A stretch of DNA of 64,000 nucleotides from contig NC_087158.1 in the NCBI RefSeq assembly GCF_035594125.1, positions 9,153,678-9,217,677 of the forward strand. The letters are read 5' to 3'. A program made the translations under genes and the position numbers. The DNA is from Scylla paramamosain. Its lineage: Eukaryota > Arthropoda > Malacostraca > Decapoda > Portunidae. The number at the start of each line of letters is the position of its first letter. The first letter of the stretch is position 1. The notes beneath the pieces are model-generated. The model did no database searches. It was not told the origin of the DNA and was given only the letters and a program-made list of their open reading frames with translations. This document shows, in pieces, positions 47,947 to 59,520 of the stretch.

Positions 47947-48787
47947 TCCATGCATTGTATCATCATTGCATATCACCCAGTAATGCGATACAGTACAAGG
48001 TTACATATTCCCCTGTGTTCTTAGCATGCCATATCATCATTGAATGGTGCGGTAGTAACATTCAATTTCTTTCTGACTGCAGTAATAGGCTAATATGTTC
48101 AGTTGCCTGTAGCTTTGTACATTTTTATTCACTACAATATAGTCAGCAAAAGAAAAAGAAAGTCATGGTGTTGGGTTTCAAAACTATGCTGGTAGTGAGG
48201 TGTAGTAGATAAAGTATGTTGGCTAAGGTGTACAGTAAATAAAATATGTTGGCTGAGGTGTACAGTGGATAATGTATGTTGGCTAACTTAAAATGCCAGT
48301 ATGTGAGTAAACTGTACAAAAACTTTATTAGGATGCACTTAACTGATCTTAAGTTTCTGTTGTCTTCAGTTGGATCAAAGACTGAAAAAAGACATTACAG
48401 TCTGGATAAGGCTGGACAGTCAATGGGACAATGCCATACTTCCCATCCACATGAGGCTTGTCACACAATGATGATACTTTTCTTAAGGCATAATCACTTG
48501 TTTTAACCGAACCTCATTGCATTGCAATTATTCAAGCATCCCATTTCTGGTAGGAAGGGAGCAAGTTCTGACACATTCCCTTGATGTTACAAAGTTTCAT
48601 TACAAGAGCCCATCCACACTTGCATTTTTGTAGTACAATGGAGGCTCATTATGGTGATATGTTTACATACCTAAAAATTTCACTGTAACTGAAAGAAATA
48701 TTCATAAAATGCTAAAGATAAATGCTTAAAATGGGATACTCACATTACTTTGCTCCAATTGGGACATACTGCTAGGATTTTACTTAC
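47947..48787. other. No gene; a 30-bp minisatellite at 48208-48287
   Basis: Probably intronic to the ASPDH-like gene. The minisatellite unit is GATAAAGTATGTTGGCTAAG plus GTGTACAGTA, 2.7 copies. Confidence 0.6.
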
Positions 48788-49017
48788 TGTGGGTCAGCAA
48801 TAAGACAGCCTTGTACTCCATCAAAGCCAAGGTTGTGAGCTGCCATTGCTGCAGCTGCCATAGTGTTGACGTTGTTGGGGGCTAAAGGACATAAAGTTCG
48901 TACTGATCCCTCATACAGAGTGACTGCTGTTTCCTCACATATTTGTTCATTTTTACTGTATAGTTCTCCTTGAAGCTTGAAACAACTTGGATGTTTTATC
49001 ATTGTGACTTTGAGGTC
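48788..49017 (-). CDS. ASPDH: Exon of an ASPDH-like gene (aspartate dehydrogenase domain protein)
   Basis: A 230-bp exon on the minus strand, bounded by acceptor TTGCAG (just above 49017) and donor GTAAGTA (48787-48781). The 76 codons DLKVTMIKHPSCFKLQG ... TLYEGSVRTLCPLAP, NNVNTMAAAAMAAHNLGFDG, VQGCLIADP match the C-terminal catalytic domain of animal putative L-aspartate dehydrogenases, including the P-x-N-x-N-T-M-A-A-A helix and the L-G-F-D-G turn. The family enzyme converts aspartate with NAD(P) and is related to archaeal/bacterial NadX-type dehydrogenases. The exon starts in phase 0 and ends with two bases of a split codon. No stops or indels. Neighbouring exons were not found; introns are presumably filled by the LINEs on both sides. 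Confidence 0.85.
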
Positions 49018-49799
49018 CTGCAAGGAATACAAAGAAGTATATTTTTTTCTACATGCTAAAATGCATCTTGCATTATGCTACTTACAGTAACCTTCTCTTT
49101 CTCTCCTACATATATTCAAATGTTTTATGAATTGGGTCAATTTTTTACCTATCCCAACTTCCCTTTCCACACATGTTTTTAATTTACTTATTGAAAATGT
49201 CACTATATTCTGTAACCATCCTCCAATTGTAGCCATGGAATTTTATGGGGGCTGCCACTGCAACAGATTAGACAAATACTTTTTAGGCAAAGTTATGCAC
49301 ATTATTATGTATAAATTTCCTCCTCTTGGCAATAACAGTGAAAGAAGGAGAGGAAGAAACCACTATATGGAGTAGCAATTGTGAACCTTTCTCCACACAC
49401 AATGCAGCTGATGAGAGATTGAGGTAGTGGTGAGGTTACTGCTGATGCCAATAATCCACTCTTCATTTTCTTTATATGGAAGTTATAATTTATCCACTTT
49501 CCTCCTCTGCTCATCATCTCTTCATTTATTCTAATTCATTTTCTCACTCACACACACACACACACACACAAAGTGGTGGAAAATACAATATATGGAAGAG
49601 AAACAGAAAAAGTAAGCAATGTGTTGGAGTGATGTGGTTGATGTACAGTGAAGGTAAGACAGAGGTGTTGAGGGTAGGAATAAAGAGAAGAGGAGGGAGG
49701 AGAGACTTTGCAATGGTATATGTTACACAAAAAAAAAAAAAAAAAAAAAAAATCATGGAGTACTGGGGATTATGAAAAATGTTAACAGATACAAGTGAA
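49018..49799. other. No gene; (CA)n at 49549-49572 and an A-run at 49731-49752
   Basis: Candidate intron upstream of the ASPDH-like exon. Contains the pyrimidine-rich stretch of the acceptor site (49018-49050). Confidence 0.5.
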
Positions 49800-50047
49800 C
49801 ATGTGGAAAGTGTGATTGCAGCATGATAATATAGTCTTGATCAGGGATTTCAACTGTAGGGAGGTGTGTTAGGAGAACAGGTCAACAGAAGGAAATAAAC
49901 TGTCATAAGGAAACAGGTTGCTGGAATGGACAATGTTCTAACACAGTGGGTGAAGGAAAATACCAGTTTCAGAACAACTGAGGAACCCTCAAGATTGGAT
50001 TTATTGTTCACAAAAGAACCAGAAATTATTGAAGACCTCAGCTACAG
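49800..50047 (+). pseudogene. CR1-like LINE endonuclease fragment
   Basis: Encodes, in changing frames, RDFNCREVCW (GDFN-type box) and VLTQWVKENTSFRTTEEPSR followed by LDLLFTKEPEIIEDLSY, the end of a CR1-type endonuclease. The family-X leader begins directly after, at AGGAGGAGGCAG. Confidence 0.7.
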
Positions 50048-50396
50048 GAGGAGGCAGCAGACACCTGCCAAAACAGTTAAGTCTAAAGCAGTGGATCAGG
50101 GAATGCTGTGAACTTATCATTCATTCAGCTGTGATCTCACTGAAAGTTTACCTTTGTTTCTCACAACACAAAGGGGGCAGTCACAGCCTGCCCTTTAAAG
50201 AAAACTCTTCCTTCACACAAAACTACATGCACCTAATCACACACATACCCTTGACTCAAAATTCAAAATTATCACAGTGACTCCTACACCAGTCTAGAAG
50301 TCCCCATCTGAGGAGGAGACCAGAAATATCCCCAGGTTGTTCAGCTCTTCTGGTATCAACCCTAAATATCTTGACACCTCCTTCAACTTCTTATTC
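50048..50396 (+). mobile_element. LINE family X, copy 3, leader part
   Basis: Matches the leader of copy 1 (44760-45060) and of copy 4 (53009-53340). Cut at about 50400 by copy 2 in the opposite orientation; resumes at 52683. Confidence 0.75.
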
Positions 50397-50401
50397 ACTC
50401 A

Positions 50402-52682
50402 TTTTTTTTATATAGGAGAAACACTGGCCAAGGGTAACAAAAATCAATTAAAAAGAAAAGGCCCACTGGTTCCTGAATAGGGTCCAAAGTGGTAGTCAAA
50501 AATTAAAGGATAAGTGTCTTGAAACCTCCCTCTTGAAGGAATTCAAGTCATAGGAAGGTGGAAATACAGAAGCAGGCAGGGAGTTCCAGAGTTTGCCAGA
50601 GAAAGGGATGAATGATTGAGAATACTGGCTAACTCCTGCATTAAAGAGGTGGATAGAATAGGGGTGAGAGAAAGAAGAAAGTCTTGTGCAGTGAGGCCAC
50701 GGGAGGAGGGGAGGCATTCAGTTAGCAAGATCAGAAAAGCAGTTAGCATGAAAATAGCAGTAGAAGATAGCAAGAGATGCAACACTGCGGTGATGAGAAA
50801 GAAGTTGAAAACAGTCAGTTAGAGGAGAGGAGTTGATGAGAAGAAAAGCTTTTGATTCCACCCTGTCTAGAAGAGTGGTATGAGTGGAACCTCCCAAGAC
50901 ATGTGAAGCATGTTCCATACATGGACGGATAAGGCCCCTGTACAGTTAGCAGCTGGAAGGGTGAGAAAAACTGGCAGAAACATCTCAGAATGCATAACTT
51001 CATAGAAACTGTTTTAGCTAGAGATGAGATGTGAAGTTTTCAGTTTAGATCTTAAGTAAAGGACAGACTAAGGATGTTCAGTGTAGAAGAGGGGGACAGT
51101 TGAGTGTCACTGAAGAAGAGGGGAAGGTTGTCTGGAAGGTTGTGTTGAGTTGATAGATGAAAGAATTGAGTTTTTGAGGCACTGAACAATACCAAGTTTG
51201 CTCTGCCCCAATCAAAATAATTTAAAGAGATCAGAAGTCAGGCATTCTACAGCTTCCCTGCATGAACTATTTACTTCCTGAAGGGTTGGACGTCTATGAA
51301 AAGATGTGGAAAAATGCAGGGTGGTATTATCAGCATAGGAATGGATAGGACAAGAAGTTTGGATTATAAGATCATTGATGAATAATATGAAGAGAGTGGG
51401 TGATAGGACATAAACCTGAGGAACATTGTTAATAGATTAATAATAGGTTTAGAATATTTGAGGTAAAATTACAGAGAGAAGGATAGAAGCTGTAAGAGGG
51501 TAGTTTGGAAATCAAAGCTTTGTGCCAGACTCCATCAAAACTTTTGATATGTCTAAGGTAACAGCAAAAGTTTCACCAAAATCTCTAAAAGAGGATGACC
51601 AAAACTCAGTAAGGAAAGCCAAAAGATCACCAGTAGAGCAGCCTTGATGAAATCCATACTGGTGACCAAATAGAAGGTTGTGAAGTGATAGATGTTTAAG
51701 AATCTTCCTGTTGAGGATAGATTCAAAACTTTGGATAGACAGGAAATCAAAGCAATAGGATGGTATTTTGAGGGATTTAAACGGTCACCCTTTTTAGGAA
51801 CAGGGTGAATGTAGGCAAACTTCCAGAAAGAAGAAAAGGTATATGTTGACAGACAGAGATGAAAAAGCTTGACTAGACAAGGTGCAAACATGAAGGCACA
51901 GTTTCGGAGAACAATAGAAGGGACCCCATCAAGTCCATAAGCCTTCCAAGGGTTTAGGCCAGTGAGGGCATGGAAAACATCATTGTGAAGAATTTTAATT
52001 GGTAGCATGTAGTCAGAGGGTAGAGGAGATGAAGGAATAAGCCCTGAATCATCCAAGGTAGAGTTTTTAGCAAAGGTTTGTTCAAAAAGTTTAGCTTTAG
52101 AGATAGATGTGATAGCAGTGGTGTCATCTGGTTGAAATAAAGGAGGGAAAGAAGAAGAAGCAAAGTTATTTGAGATGTTTTTGGCTAGGTGCCAGAAGTT
52201 ACAAGGGGAATTAGATCTTGAAAGATTTTGACACTATTAATGAAGAAGTTTTTGGCTAGTTGGTTTGGCATGGTTCTTGGCAGAAATAAAAAGCACATGA
52301 GATTTGGGTGATGGAAGGCTGAAGTATCTTTTGTGGCACCTCTCTATCATGTATAGCATGAGAACAGGCAGTGCTAAACCAGTGTTTGGAAGGTTTAGGT
52401 CGAGAAAAAGGAGTGAGGAATGTACACCTCCATGCCAGATACTATTACCTCTGTTATGCGCTCAGCACACAGAGATGGGCCTCTGACACTGAAACAAGCC
52501 ATTCTAAGGAAAAGCAGCAAAGTATCTCCTCAGGTCCCCCCAACTAGCAGAGGCAAAATGCCAAAGGCACCTCTGCTTAGGGGGATCCTGAGGAGGTGCT
52601 GGAGTGATAGGACAAGATACAGATATGAGAGTGTGATTGGAGGAGCCCAACAGAGAAAACAGAGTAACAGCATAAAAAAGAT
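50402..52682 (-). pseudogene. LINE family X, copy 2 (minus, 5' truncated)
   Basis: Plus-strand poly-T at 50402-50409 is its poly-A tail. On the minus strand: GKLWNSLPASVFPPSYDLNS near 50560, YASHVLGGSTHTTLLDRVES (50880), VPSIVLRNCAF and PVPKKGDRLNPSKYHPIALI (51900-51740), LFNTACSHAIHDRE-type endonuclease end at about 52350. Similar to copy 1 over its whole length; interrupts copy 3. Confidence 0.85.
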
Positions 52683-53008
52683 CTAATTTTCAATCTGTTC
52701 TCTACTAAACCTTATCTTCTTTTCCTTACTGAAACACAGGTGTCTGAGGCAACTGACAGTAGCCCCTTTTTTGTTCCCTCCTACTTTCTTTATCCAAATT
52801 TTCAGTCCAAAGCTGGATGTTGTCTCTATGCACACAACAACTTAACTTGCTCTCATGTCCACACTCTTGAATCTTCTGAGGTTTCTGCCATCTGGCTATG
52901 ACTAAAGATTCACAAACTAAATTTATCTGTGCTGTATACCTCTCACCTAACTCCTCTCACTATAAGAAATTCTTTCACTTCTTGATTTCAAAAGTGGAGC
53001 ACATTCAA
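52683..53008 (+). pseudogene. LINE family X, copy 3 continued (endonuclease piece)
   Basis: Endonuclease start with many stops (QSKAGCCLYAHNN-type reading, KFICAVYLSPNSSHYKKFF at about 52920). Ends at 53008 where the leader of copy 4 begins. Confidence 0.7.
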
Positions 53009-54330
53009 AGGAGGAGGCAGTAGGCACCTGCTGAAACAATAATTATTCCCGGTGAGGTCCAAAGTACTGGATCAGGGGGTGCTGTGAACTCATCACTGAA
53101 TCCAGCTTTGACCTCACTAAACATTTCCCTTTGTGTCTCACAACACAAAGCGGCAGTCACAGCCTGCCCTCTAAAAGGCAACTCTATTCCTTCACACAAA
53201 ACTACAAGCATCTAATTACACACACACCCTTCACTCAAAATTCAAAATTATCATGGCAACTCCTACACCAGCCTCGGAATCCCCATCTGGGGAGGGGACC
53301 AGAAATGTCCCCAGGTCAGACTGCTCTTCTGGTATTGACACCCCCCAACTTTTTCTTAATTAACTTCTGCAACATTCATGGTCTTAGATATAATTTTCAA
53401 TCTGTAGAACACCACCTCTCTTCTACTTAACCTTATCTTCTTTTCTTCACTAAAACACAGGTGTCTGAGGCAACTGACAGTAGCCCCTTTTCTGTTCTCT
53501 CCTACTTCCTCTATCCTCATTTTGCAATCCAAAGTTGGATGTTGTGTTTATGTGTGCAATGACTTAACCTACTCTTGTGCCCACGCTCTTGTACCTTCCG
53601 AGTTTTCCACCATTTGGCTACAACTACAGAGTCACTCTCAAACAAAATTTATCTGTGCTGTATACTTCTCACCTAACTCCTCTGACTATAAGAAATTCTT
53701 TGACTACTTAACTTCCGAAATGGAGCACATTCTGACTCTCTCCCTGTCTGGCAGAGATCTCCATTCTTGGAGACTTCAATGTTCACCACCAACTTTGGCT
53801 TTCCTCTCCCTTCGCTGATCATCTTGGTAAACTAGCCTTCAACTTTGCTATCCTTCATGACCCAGAGCAACTGGTGCAACACCCTACTCGTATTTCTGAC
53901 CATCTTGGAGATAAACCCAACATTCTTGACATTTTCCTAACTTCTAATCCTTCTGCTTATGCTGTTACCCTCCCTTCTCTGTTGGGCTCCTTCCATCACA
54001 ATCTCATATCTGTATCTTGTCCTATCACTCCATTCCCTCCTCAGGATCCCCCTAAGTGGAGGTGCCTCTAACATTTTGCTTGTGCTAGGGGGGGGGAACT
54101 GAGGAGGTATTTTGCTGATTTTCCTTGGAATGATTACTGCTTCTGTGTCAGAGACCCGTCTATGTGTGCTGAGCACATAACAGAGGTGATAGTGTCTGAC
54201 ATGGAGGCATACATTCCTCACTCTTTTTCTCGATCTAGACCTTCCAAACCTTGGTTTAACACAGCCTGTTTTCGTGCTATACATGATAGAGGTGATCCAC
54301 AAAAGGTACTTCAGTCTTTCATCACCAGAC
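53009..54330 (+). pseudogene. LINE family X, copy 4 (leader and endonuclease)
   Basis: Leader 53009-53345, then [60 protein letters not shown], and [20 protein letters not shown]. Stops abruptly in the linker before the RT at about 54330. Confidence 0.8.
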
Positions 54331-54440
54331 AGGATCACTCACCAAAAAACTAAAATAGAATCTAACCAAGACGCCTACATAGGCGTCATTGTATATGCCA
54401 CTGGCGTTTCATGACACCTACATAGGTGTCATCGTATTGA
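54331..54440. mobile_element. Possible piggyBac-type transposon end with twin hairpins
   Basis: GACGCCTACATAGGCGTC (54370-54387) and GACACCTACATAGGTGTC (54413-54430) are perfect 8-bp-stem hairpins with a CA loop. They are followed by ATCGTATTGAAAGGG and TTAA. A CCCTTT terminal repeat next to TTAA fits piggyBac. No left end was found, so it is a fragment at best. Confidence 0.45.
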
Positions 54441-54682
54441 AAGGGTTAAGGATGATAATGTATGTAACTGGGTATGTAATCTTGTTGCCACATAGACATA
54501 GGAATAAGGAGACATGAATAAGGAGTGAAAGTGAAGGAGGAGGCACAGAATGACTTGCCTAGTTCTCAGGATCTGGAATTAGACTTAAAGAATTGTGGTA
54601 GTATCTGAAGTACTTGATAAGTATATAAATGGTGCAGTTCCTGCATAAACTCTAACTTATTATTAAAGGTAAGTTAGGAGAT

Positions 54683-55719
54683 TATGACAGACCATCTTGG
54701 AGATATGCCCAACATTCTTGACCTTTTCTTAACCTTTAATCCTGCTTATGCTGTTACCCTATCTTCTCTGTTGAGGTCCTCCAATCACAATCTCATATCT
54801 GTATCTTGTCCTATCATTCCAATCCCTCCTCAGGATCCCCCAAAGCAGAGATGCCCCTGGCATTTTGCCTCTGCTACTTGGGGGACCTGAGGAGGTATAA
54901 TGGTGATTTTGAGGAGGTATAATGGTGATTTTCCTTGGAATAACTACTGCTTCTGTGTCAGAGACCAATCTCTGTGTGCTGTGTACATAACAGAGGTGAT
55001 AGTGTTTGGCATGGAGGTGTACAATCCTCACTCTTTCTCTTGACCTAAATCTTCCAAACTTTGGTTTACCACAGATTCTTCTCATGCTATACATGATAGA
55101 GAGGTGGCCTACAAAAGGTACTTGAGCCTTCCATCACCTAAATCTTAAGTGTTTTATATTTCTGCCTGGACTCATGCCAAGTCTGTTCTCAAACTAGCCA
55201 AAAAGTTCACTAATAGAAAGTGTCAAAACCTTTCAAGATCTAACTCCCCTCGTGACTTCTGGCACCTAACCAAAAACCTCCAATAATTTTGCTTCTTCAT
55301 CTTTTCCTCCTTTATTTCAACCTGATGACGTCACTACCATCTCATCTATTTCTAAAGTTCAACTCTTCACTCAAACCTTTGCTAAAAACTCTACTTTGGA
55401 TGATTCAGGGCTTGTTCCCCCTTATTAAAATTCTTCACAATGATGTTCTCCATGCCCTCGCTGGCCTAAACCCTTGGAAGGCTTATGGACCTGATGGGAT
55501 CCCTCCTATTATTCTCTGAAACTGTGCCTCAGTGCTTGCACCTTGTATAGTCAAACTCTTTCAACTCTGTCTATATATATCTACCTTTCCTTCTTGCTGA
55601 AGTTTGTCTACATTCAACCTGTTCTTAAAAAGGGTGACCATGCTAATCCCTCAAACAACGGTCCTATTGCTCTAATTTCCTGCCTATCTAAAGTTTTTAA
55701 TCTATCCACAACAGAAAGA
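54683..55719 (+). pseudogene. LINE family X, copy 5, first segment
   Basis: Endonuclease end ([20 protein letters not shown]) into the RT start (NPWKAYGPDGIPPIIL, VLKKGDHANPSNNGPIALIS). Broken by DIRS copy B at 55719/55720, within the word following CCACAACAGAAAGA. Resumes at 61411. Confidence 0.82.
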
Positions 55720-55916
55720 TTTTACTTCGGCAAATCACTTGTCTGCTAGATGGTGCCGTTCACATGAGATACACTACACTTCGCCACACAGTCAACTACG
55801 CAGACACCACACAAGTCGGACGTCGGTCCCACCTCCTGTTCTGTTGTTACGACTTCTGTTATCGAGGAGTGATAGGAATATTACAGTTTTCTTGTTTGGA
55901 TTGTGTATTATGATTT

Positions 55917-56152
55917 CCATTACCTGTTATAAGGGTGGAATATTGTCTTTAGTTATCCGTTACCTGATTATAGGGCGGAGTATTGCCTATGGATATCCGT
56001 TACCTGATAAGGGCGGAGTGTTGCCTATTTGAATCCGTTACCTGATTTAAGGGCGGATTATGGACTATAAATATCCGTTACCTTGTATAAGGGCGGATTA
56101 TTGGTTATATGATATCCGTTACTTGGTATAAGGCGGATTATTGGCAAATATT
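55917..56152 (+). repeat. Leader minisatellite of DIRS copy B, six ~40-bp units
   Basis: Units start at 55917, 55957, 55997, 56035, 56075 and 56116, each beginning CCGTTACCTGNTATAAGGGC. They lie between the left terminal repeat and gag. Confidence 0.92.
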
Positions 56153-56409
56153 TTATGCTATATATATATAACAATATTTGGGCACTCTCGTGAGCCGACA
56201 TAGGTGCGAGATGGTTCCATCTTGTTACCCATTATTGGGGCAAGAGGAATATTGCCTTATTTACAAGCCTGGGGGCATTTGACTTCCCAGATTACTATAA
56301 GGAAGGAGTTTTTGATTTAAAGTTACCCTGTGTGTGAGTTTAAGGCACCCGTGGGGTTATAAAAGGAACTGCTGTTAAAAGGGGTGGCATCTTGTTAACA
56401 TTAGCCGCC

Positions 56410-57622
56410 ATGTCTAGGACGCCTTCTGATGCTTGCCCCAGTCCTGAGAGATTCAGAACTACCAGCATGCCACGCACCTCAGCCAAGGTAAAGGAATTAC
56501 ACAAGGGGAGTAAACATGAAGAAAGATCCAGATCTAAGAGCCGTTCTACTCGTCATGAGAGGTTAAGTTACTCTCGGTCACCTTCCCCTTCTCCAAAATA
56601 CGCTGGTGAAGACAGCACTGCGCCTTCTTTGGGCATGATTATGGATGCTTTGACTGAGTTGAGGAAAGACATGGACAAGCTTAAGAAGGAAAATAGGGCT
56701 GTGAAGTCAAAAGCAGTTCATAACAATGCTCCCCTGTAGGTGTCAAATAATACTTTGATGCCTGATTCTCAGGAATCACAGGAAGGATTTTATGGATTTA
56801 GAACTCCACTGAGGGAGGACAGTGATGAGGAAGAGGAAATCCAGATGGATGTTCCTCATGATAGTATATTGTTACAAGGTGCTAAGAATTATGGACCCAT
56901 GGAAACTGTCTCAAAAGAACTTGACAAGGAAATTGCTGCAATGGTGAACCACCTGTTTATTAATGGCATGAGGCAGGAAGATTACAAAGCCATTGTAGAG
57001 GATGAGGTGACATTTAGACCAAATAACTGCCATGCATTAACTCAAGTGGATTGCAACCCACAGGTCCTGGACGCGCTGCCTGCAGAGGCAAAGAAGGCAG
57101 ACTTCCGCTTAAGGGAAGTGGGAAAAAGATATTACCAAGGCAGCTACTATTGTTGTAAAATCGCTTACTGTGCTAGATAAGGTGGCACGTGATGAAGAGC
57201 ACCAAATTATTGCAAATAAGGTGGCCATGCTCAATGGTGCATTGGCATTATTGGGTAATGCCCACTACAGAAATAACTTGAACAGGCGACATATCATAAA
57301 GAGGGACATTAATCCCAAATATTCTCATTTGTGTGCTGACAAGGCTCCCATGACGGGTCTATTGTTTGGGGATGACCTGTCACAAGCCAACAGAAATATT
57401 GAGGAGGCAGAAAGGCTGGAAACCAAATTCACTTTTAGAAGCCTACATCTTGGACTGCAAGCAGTGGCAGATTTGGTGGAGGTAAACAATGTAACTTTTT
57501 TGCCAAGGCCTCCTCCTGTGGATTCCCATCCAGATATCAGCTGTATGGTTTTCGCAGGATGCCCTCCAGTGGTGAACACAGGCGCTCCTACCCTGCTCAA
57601 GCTTGGACAACAAAAAACGTGA
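56410..57622 (+). pseudogene. DIRS copy B gag-like ORF
   Basis: ATG 56410 in GCCGCCATG. The Ser/Arg-rich N-terminus (RSRSKSRSTRHER, SPSPSPK) is followed by MIMDALTELRKDMDKLKKE (predicted coiled coil), an acidic EDSDEEEEIQ patch, then AAMVNHLFINGM, a conserved NGALALLGNAHYRNNLNRR block and PMTGLLFGDDLSQA. One in-frame TAG at 56737-56739 and one frameshift at about 57120-57165 break it. The nucleocapsid role is inferred from position; no CCHC knuckle is visible. Confidence 0.8.
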
Positions 57623-57659
57623 GAGGCCGGGGTCAACATAACCCCCGGCGTTAACCCAG

Positions 57660-58519
57660 GTGAAAGAACAATTTGAGGCTGGGCAACTTCACAAGTTTAT
57701 CAATAAATGGCGTGTGATTACAAGTGACCTGTTCATTTTGGATATGGTGGAACATTGTCATCTGAATATAGATGAAGTTAATATCGGATATTTATTTAGA
57801 GAGGATATACAGTATGTCTTTAGTGAGGAAGATAAACTGATTATGCATTAGGAGGTTAAAAAATTGTTAGAGATAAAGGCCATCATAGAGACACATGGAC
57901 AGGATCAACAAATACTTTCACCAGTTTTTCTGAGGAAGAATAAGACGGGGGATTATAGGATGGTGTTAAATCTTGAAAACTGAACAGGCATGTAGAATAT
58001 ACTCATTTTAAAATGGAAAATTTTGAACAAGTATTACAGTTGCTTAGTCAAGGAGATTATATGGCTTCTATAGACCTTAAGAAAGCCTATTATTCAGTAA
58101 AAATTGCAGAGGAACAACAAAAATATCTGTGTTTTAGATGGTTGGATAAGATTTACCAGTTCACATGTCTACCAAACGGGTTTTCGGATGGTCCTCGTCT
58201 ATTTACAAAACTTCTGAAGCCAGTTTTCTCTACACTTAGGCATAAAAGCCACAACATCACTAGTTATATTGATGATACGCTTCTGTATAGTAGCTCTTTG
58301 CTGAGATGTTTTGATTGCATGAATGACAACATTCAGTTGTTGCAGAGTGTAGGTTTCTGCATAAATGTGGAGAAATCTGTTTTCAGTCCCACTACGCGTA
58401 TTGAGTATTTAGGTAACGTGATAGATTTGGTGGCCATGACAGTTACCTTGCCGGCGCGTAGGAGGGATGAGATTATACAGCATTGCTCTCTTTTAGTTAA
58501 TAGACAAAGAAAAAATTAG
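57660..58519 (+). pseudogene. DIRS copy B reverse transcriptase
   Basis: HKFINKWRVITSDLFILD opens the domain. Motif A is ASIDLKKAYYSVKIAEEQQK (Asp), then CLPNGFSDGPRLFTKLLKP (motif B region), catalytic SYIDDTLLYSS with YIDD at residues 85-88 of the segment starting at 58013, and VEKSVFSPTTRIEYLGNVID. TAG at 57849 and a frameshift about 57980-58010 separate the parts. Confidence 0.87.
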
Positions 58520-59520
58520 AATTGTGGCAAGAGTGATTGGCCTGCTGGTGGCAGCAATCCCAGCTGTAGAGATGGGGAAGATGCACTATAGGAGGATGGA
58601 AAGAGCAAAGATCAAGGCTTTGGAAGAGGCATGTGGAGACTTTAATAGATGGATGAACATTACAGAGGAGATTAGAACAGATTTAAACCGGTGGATTAAG
58701 GAATTGGAGAATCAAAACAGGAAAATATTCAGAAATGCACCAGATACTGAGTTGTTCACAGATGCTTAAAATCTAGGATGGGCAGGTTGCCAAAATAGCA
58801 TCACTACCAATGGCAGATGGTCCCCTGAAGAGGTGCGTTCGCACATTAATGCGTGAATTATTGACTATGTTATTCTCATTGAGATCTTTTACACATCTCC
58901 TTAGAGGTTTACACGTCAGGGTGTTATGTGATAACACCACAGCGATTAATTACGTGAATGAGATGGGAGGTGTTAAGTGAATAGTTTGTGATGACATTAG
59001 TAGGAACATCTGGGAATGGTGTCTTAGTAATGGGGTATGGCTGACAGCTTCCCACATTCCAGGCAAATGTAACGTCATGGCCGACGAGGCATCACGTTAC
59101 TTTAATGACGGACATGAGTGGCAGCTGAATGAGATGATATTTAAGGAATTGTGTTCTATATTTGGGAATCCTTGTATAGACCTATTCGCTTCACGTTTGA
59201 ACAAACAAATGACTCCATTCTGTGCATGGACACCAGATCCAGAGGCTGCATATATTGATGCAGTTACAATTCCGTGGGCTGAATTTAAATTGGTTTACCT
59301 CTTTCCTCCCTTCTCTCTGATCTCTAGATGTCTGCAGAAGTTAAGGGAGGAAAGGACCAGAGGATGGATCATAGTGCCACTTTGGCCATCACAACTGTGG
59401 ATGGGGGTGCTCCTTCGGATGCTAGTAGACGACCCTCGGGTCATACAGAGAAGAAAAAATGTGCTAATGCATCCGTCAACTGCTGAGGAACACCCAATAA
59501 TGAAACACACAAATTTGATG
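58520..59520 (+). pseudogene. DIRS copy B RNase H and connecting region
   Basis: RNase H: ELFTDA at 58752 (then TAA), VRVLCDNTTAINYVNEMGG at 58918, ASHIPGKCNVMADEASRYFN at 59050. It is followed by CIDLFASRLNKQMTPFCAW and GWIIVPLWPSQLW, a block shared with copy A and typical of DIRS pol between RNase H and the recombinase. Frames change at about 58505 and stops occur at 58767 and 58854. Confidence 0.85.
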
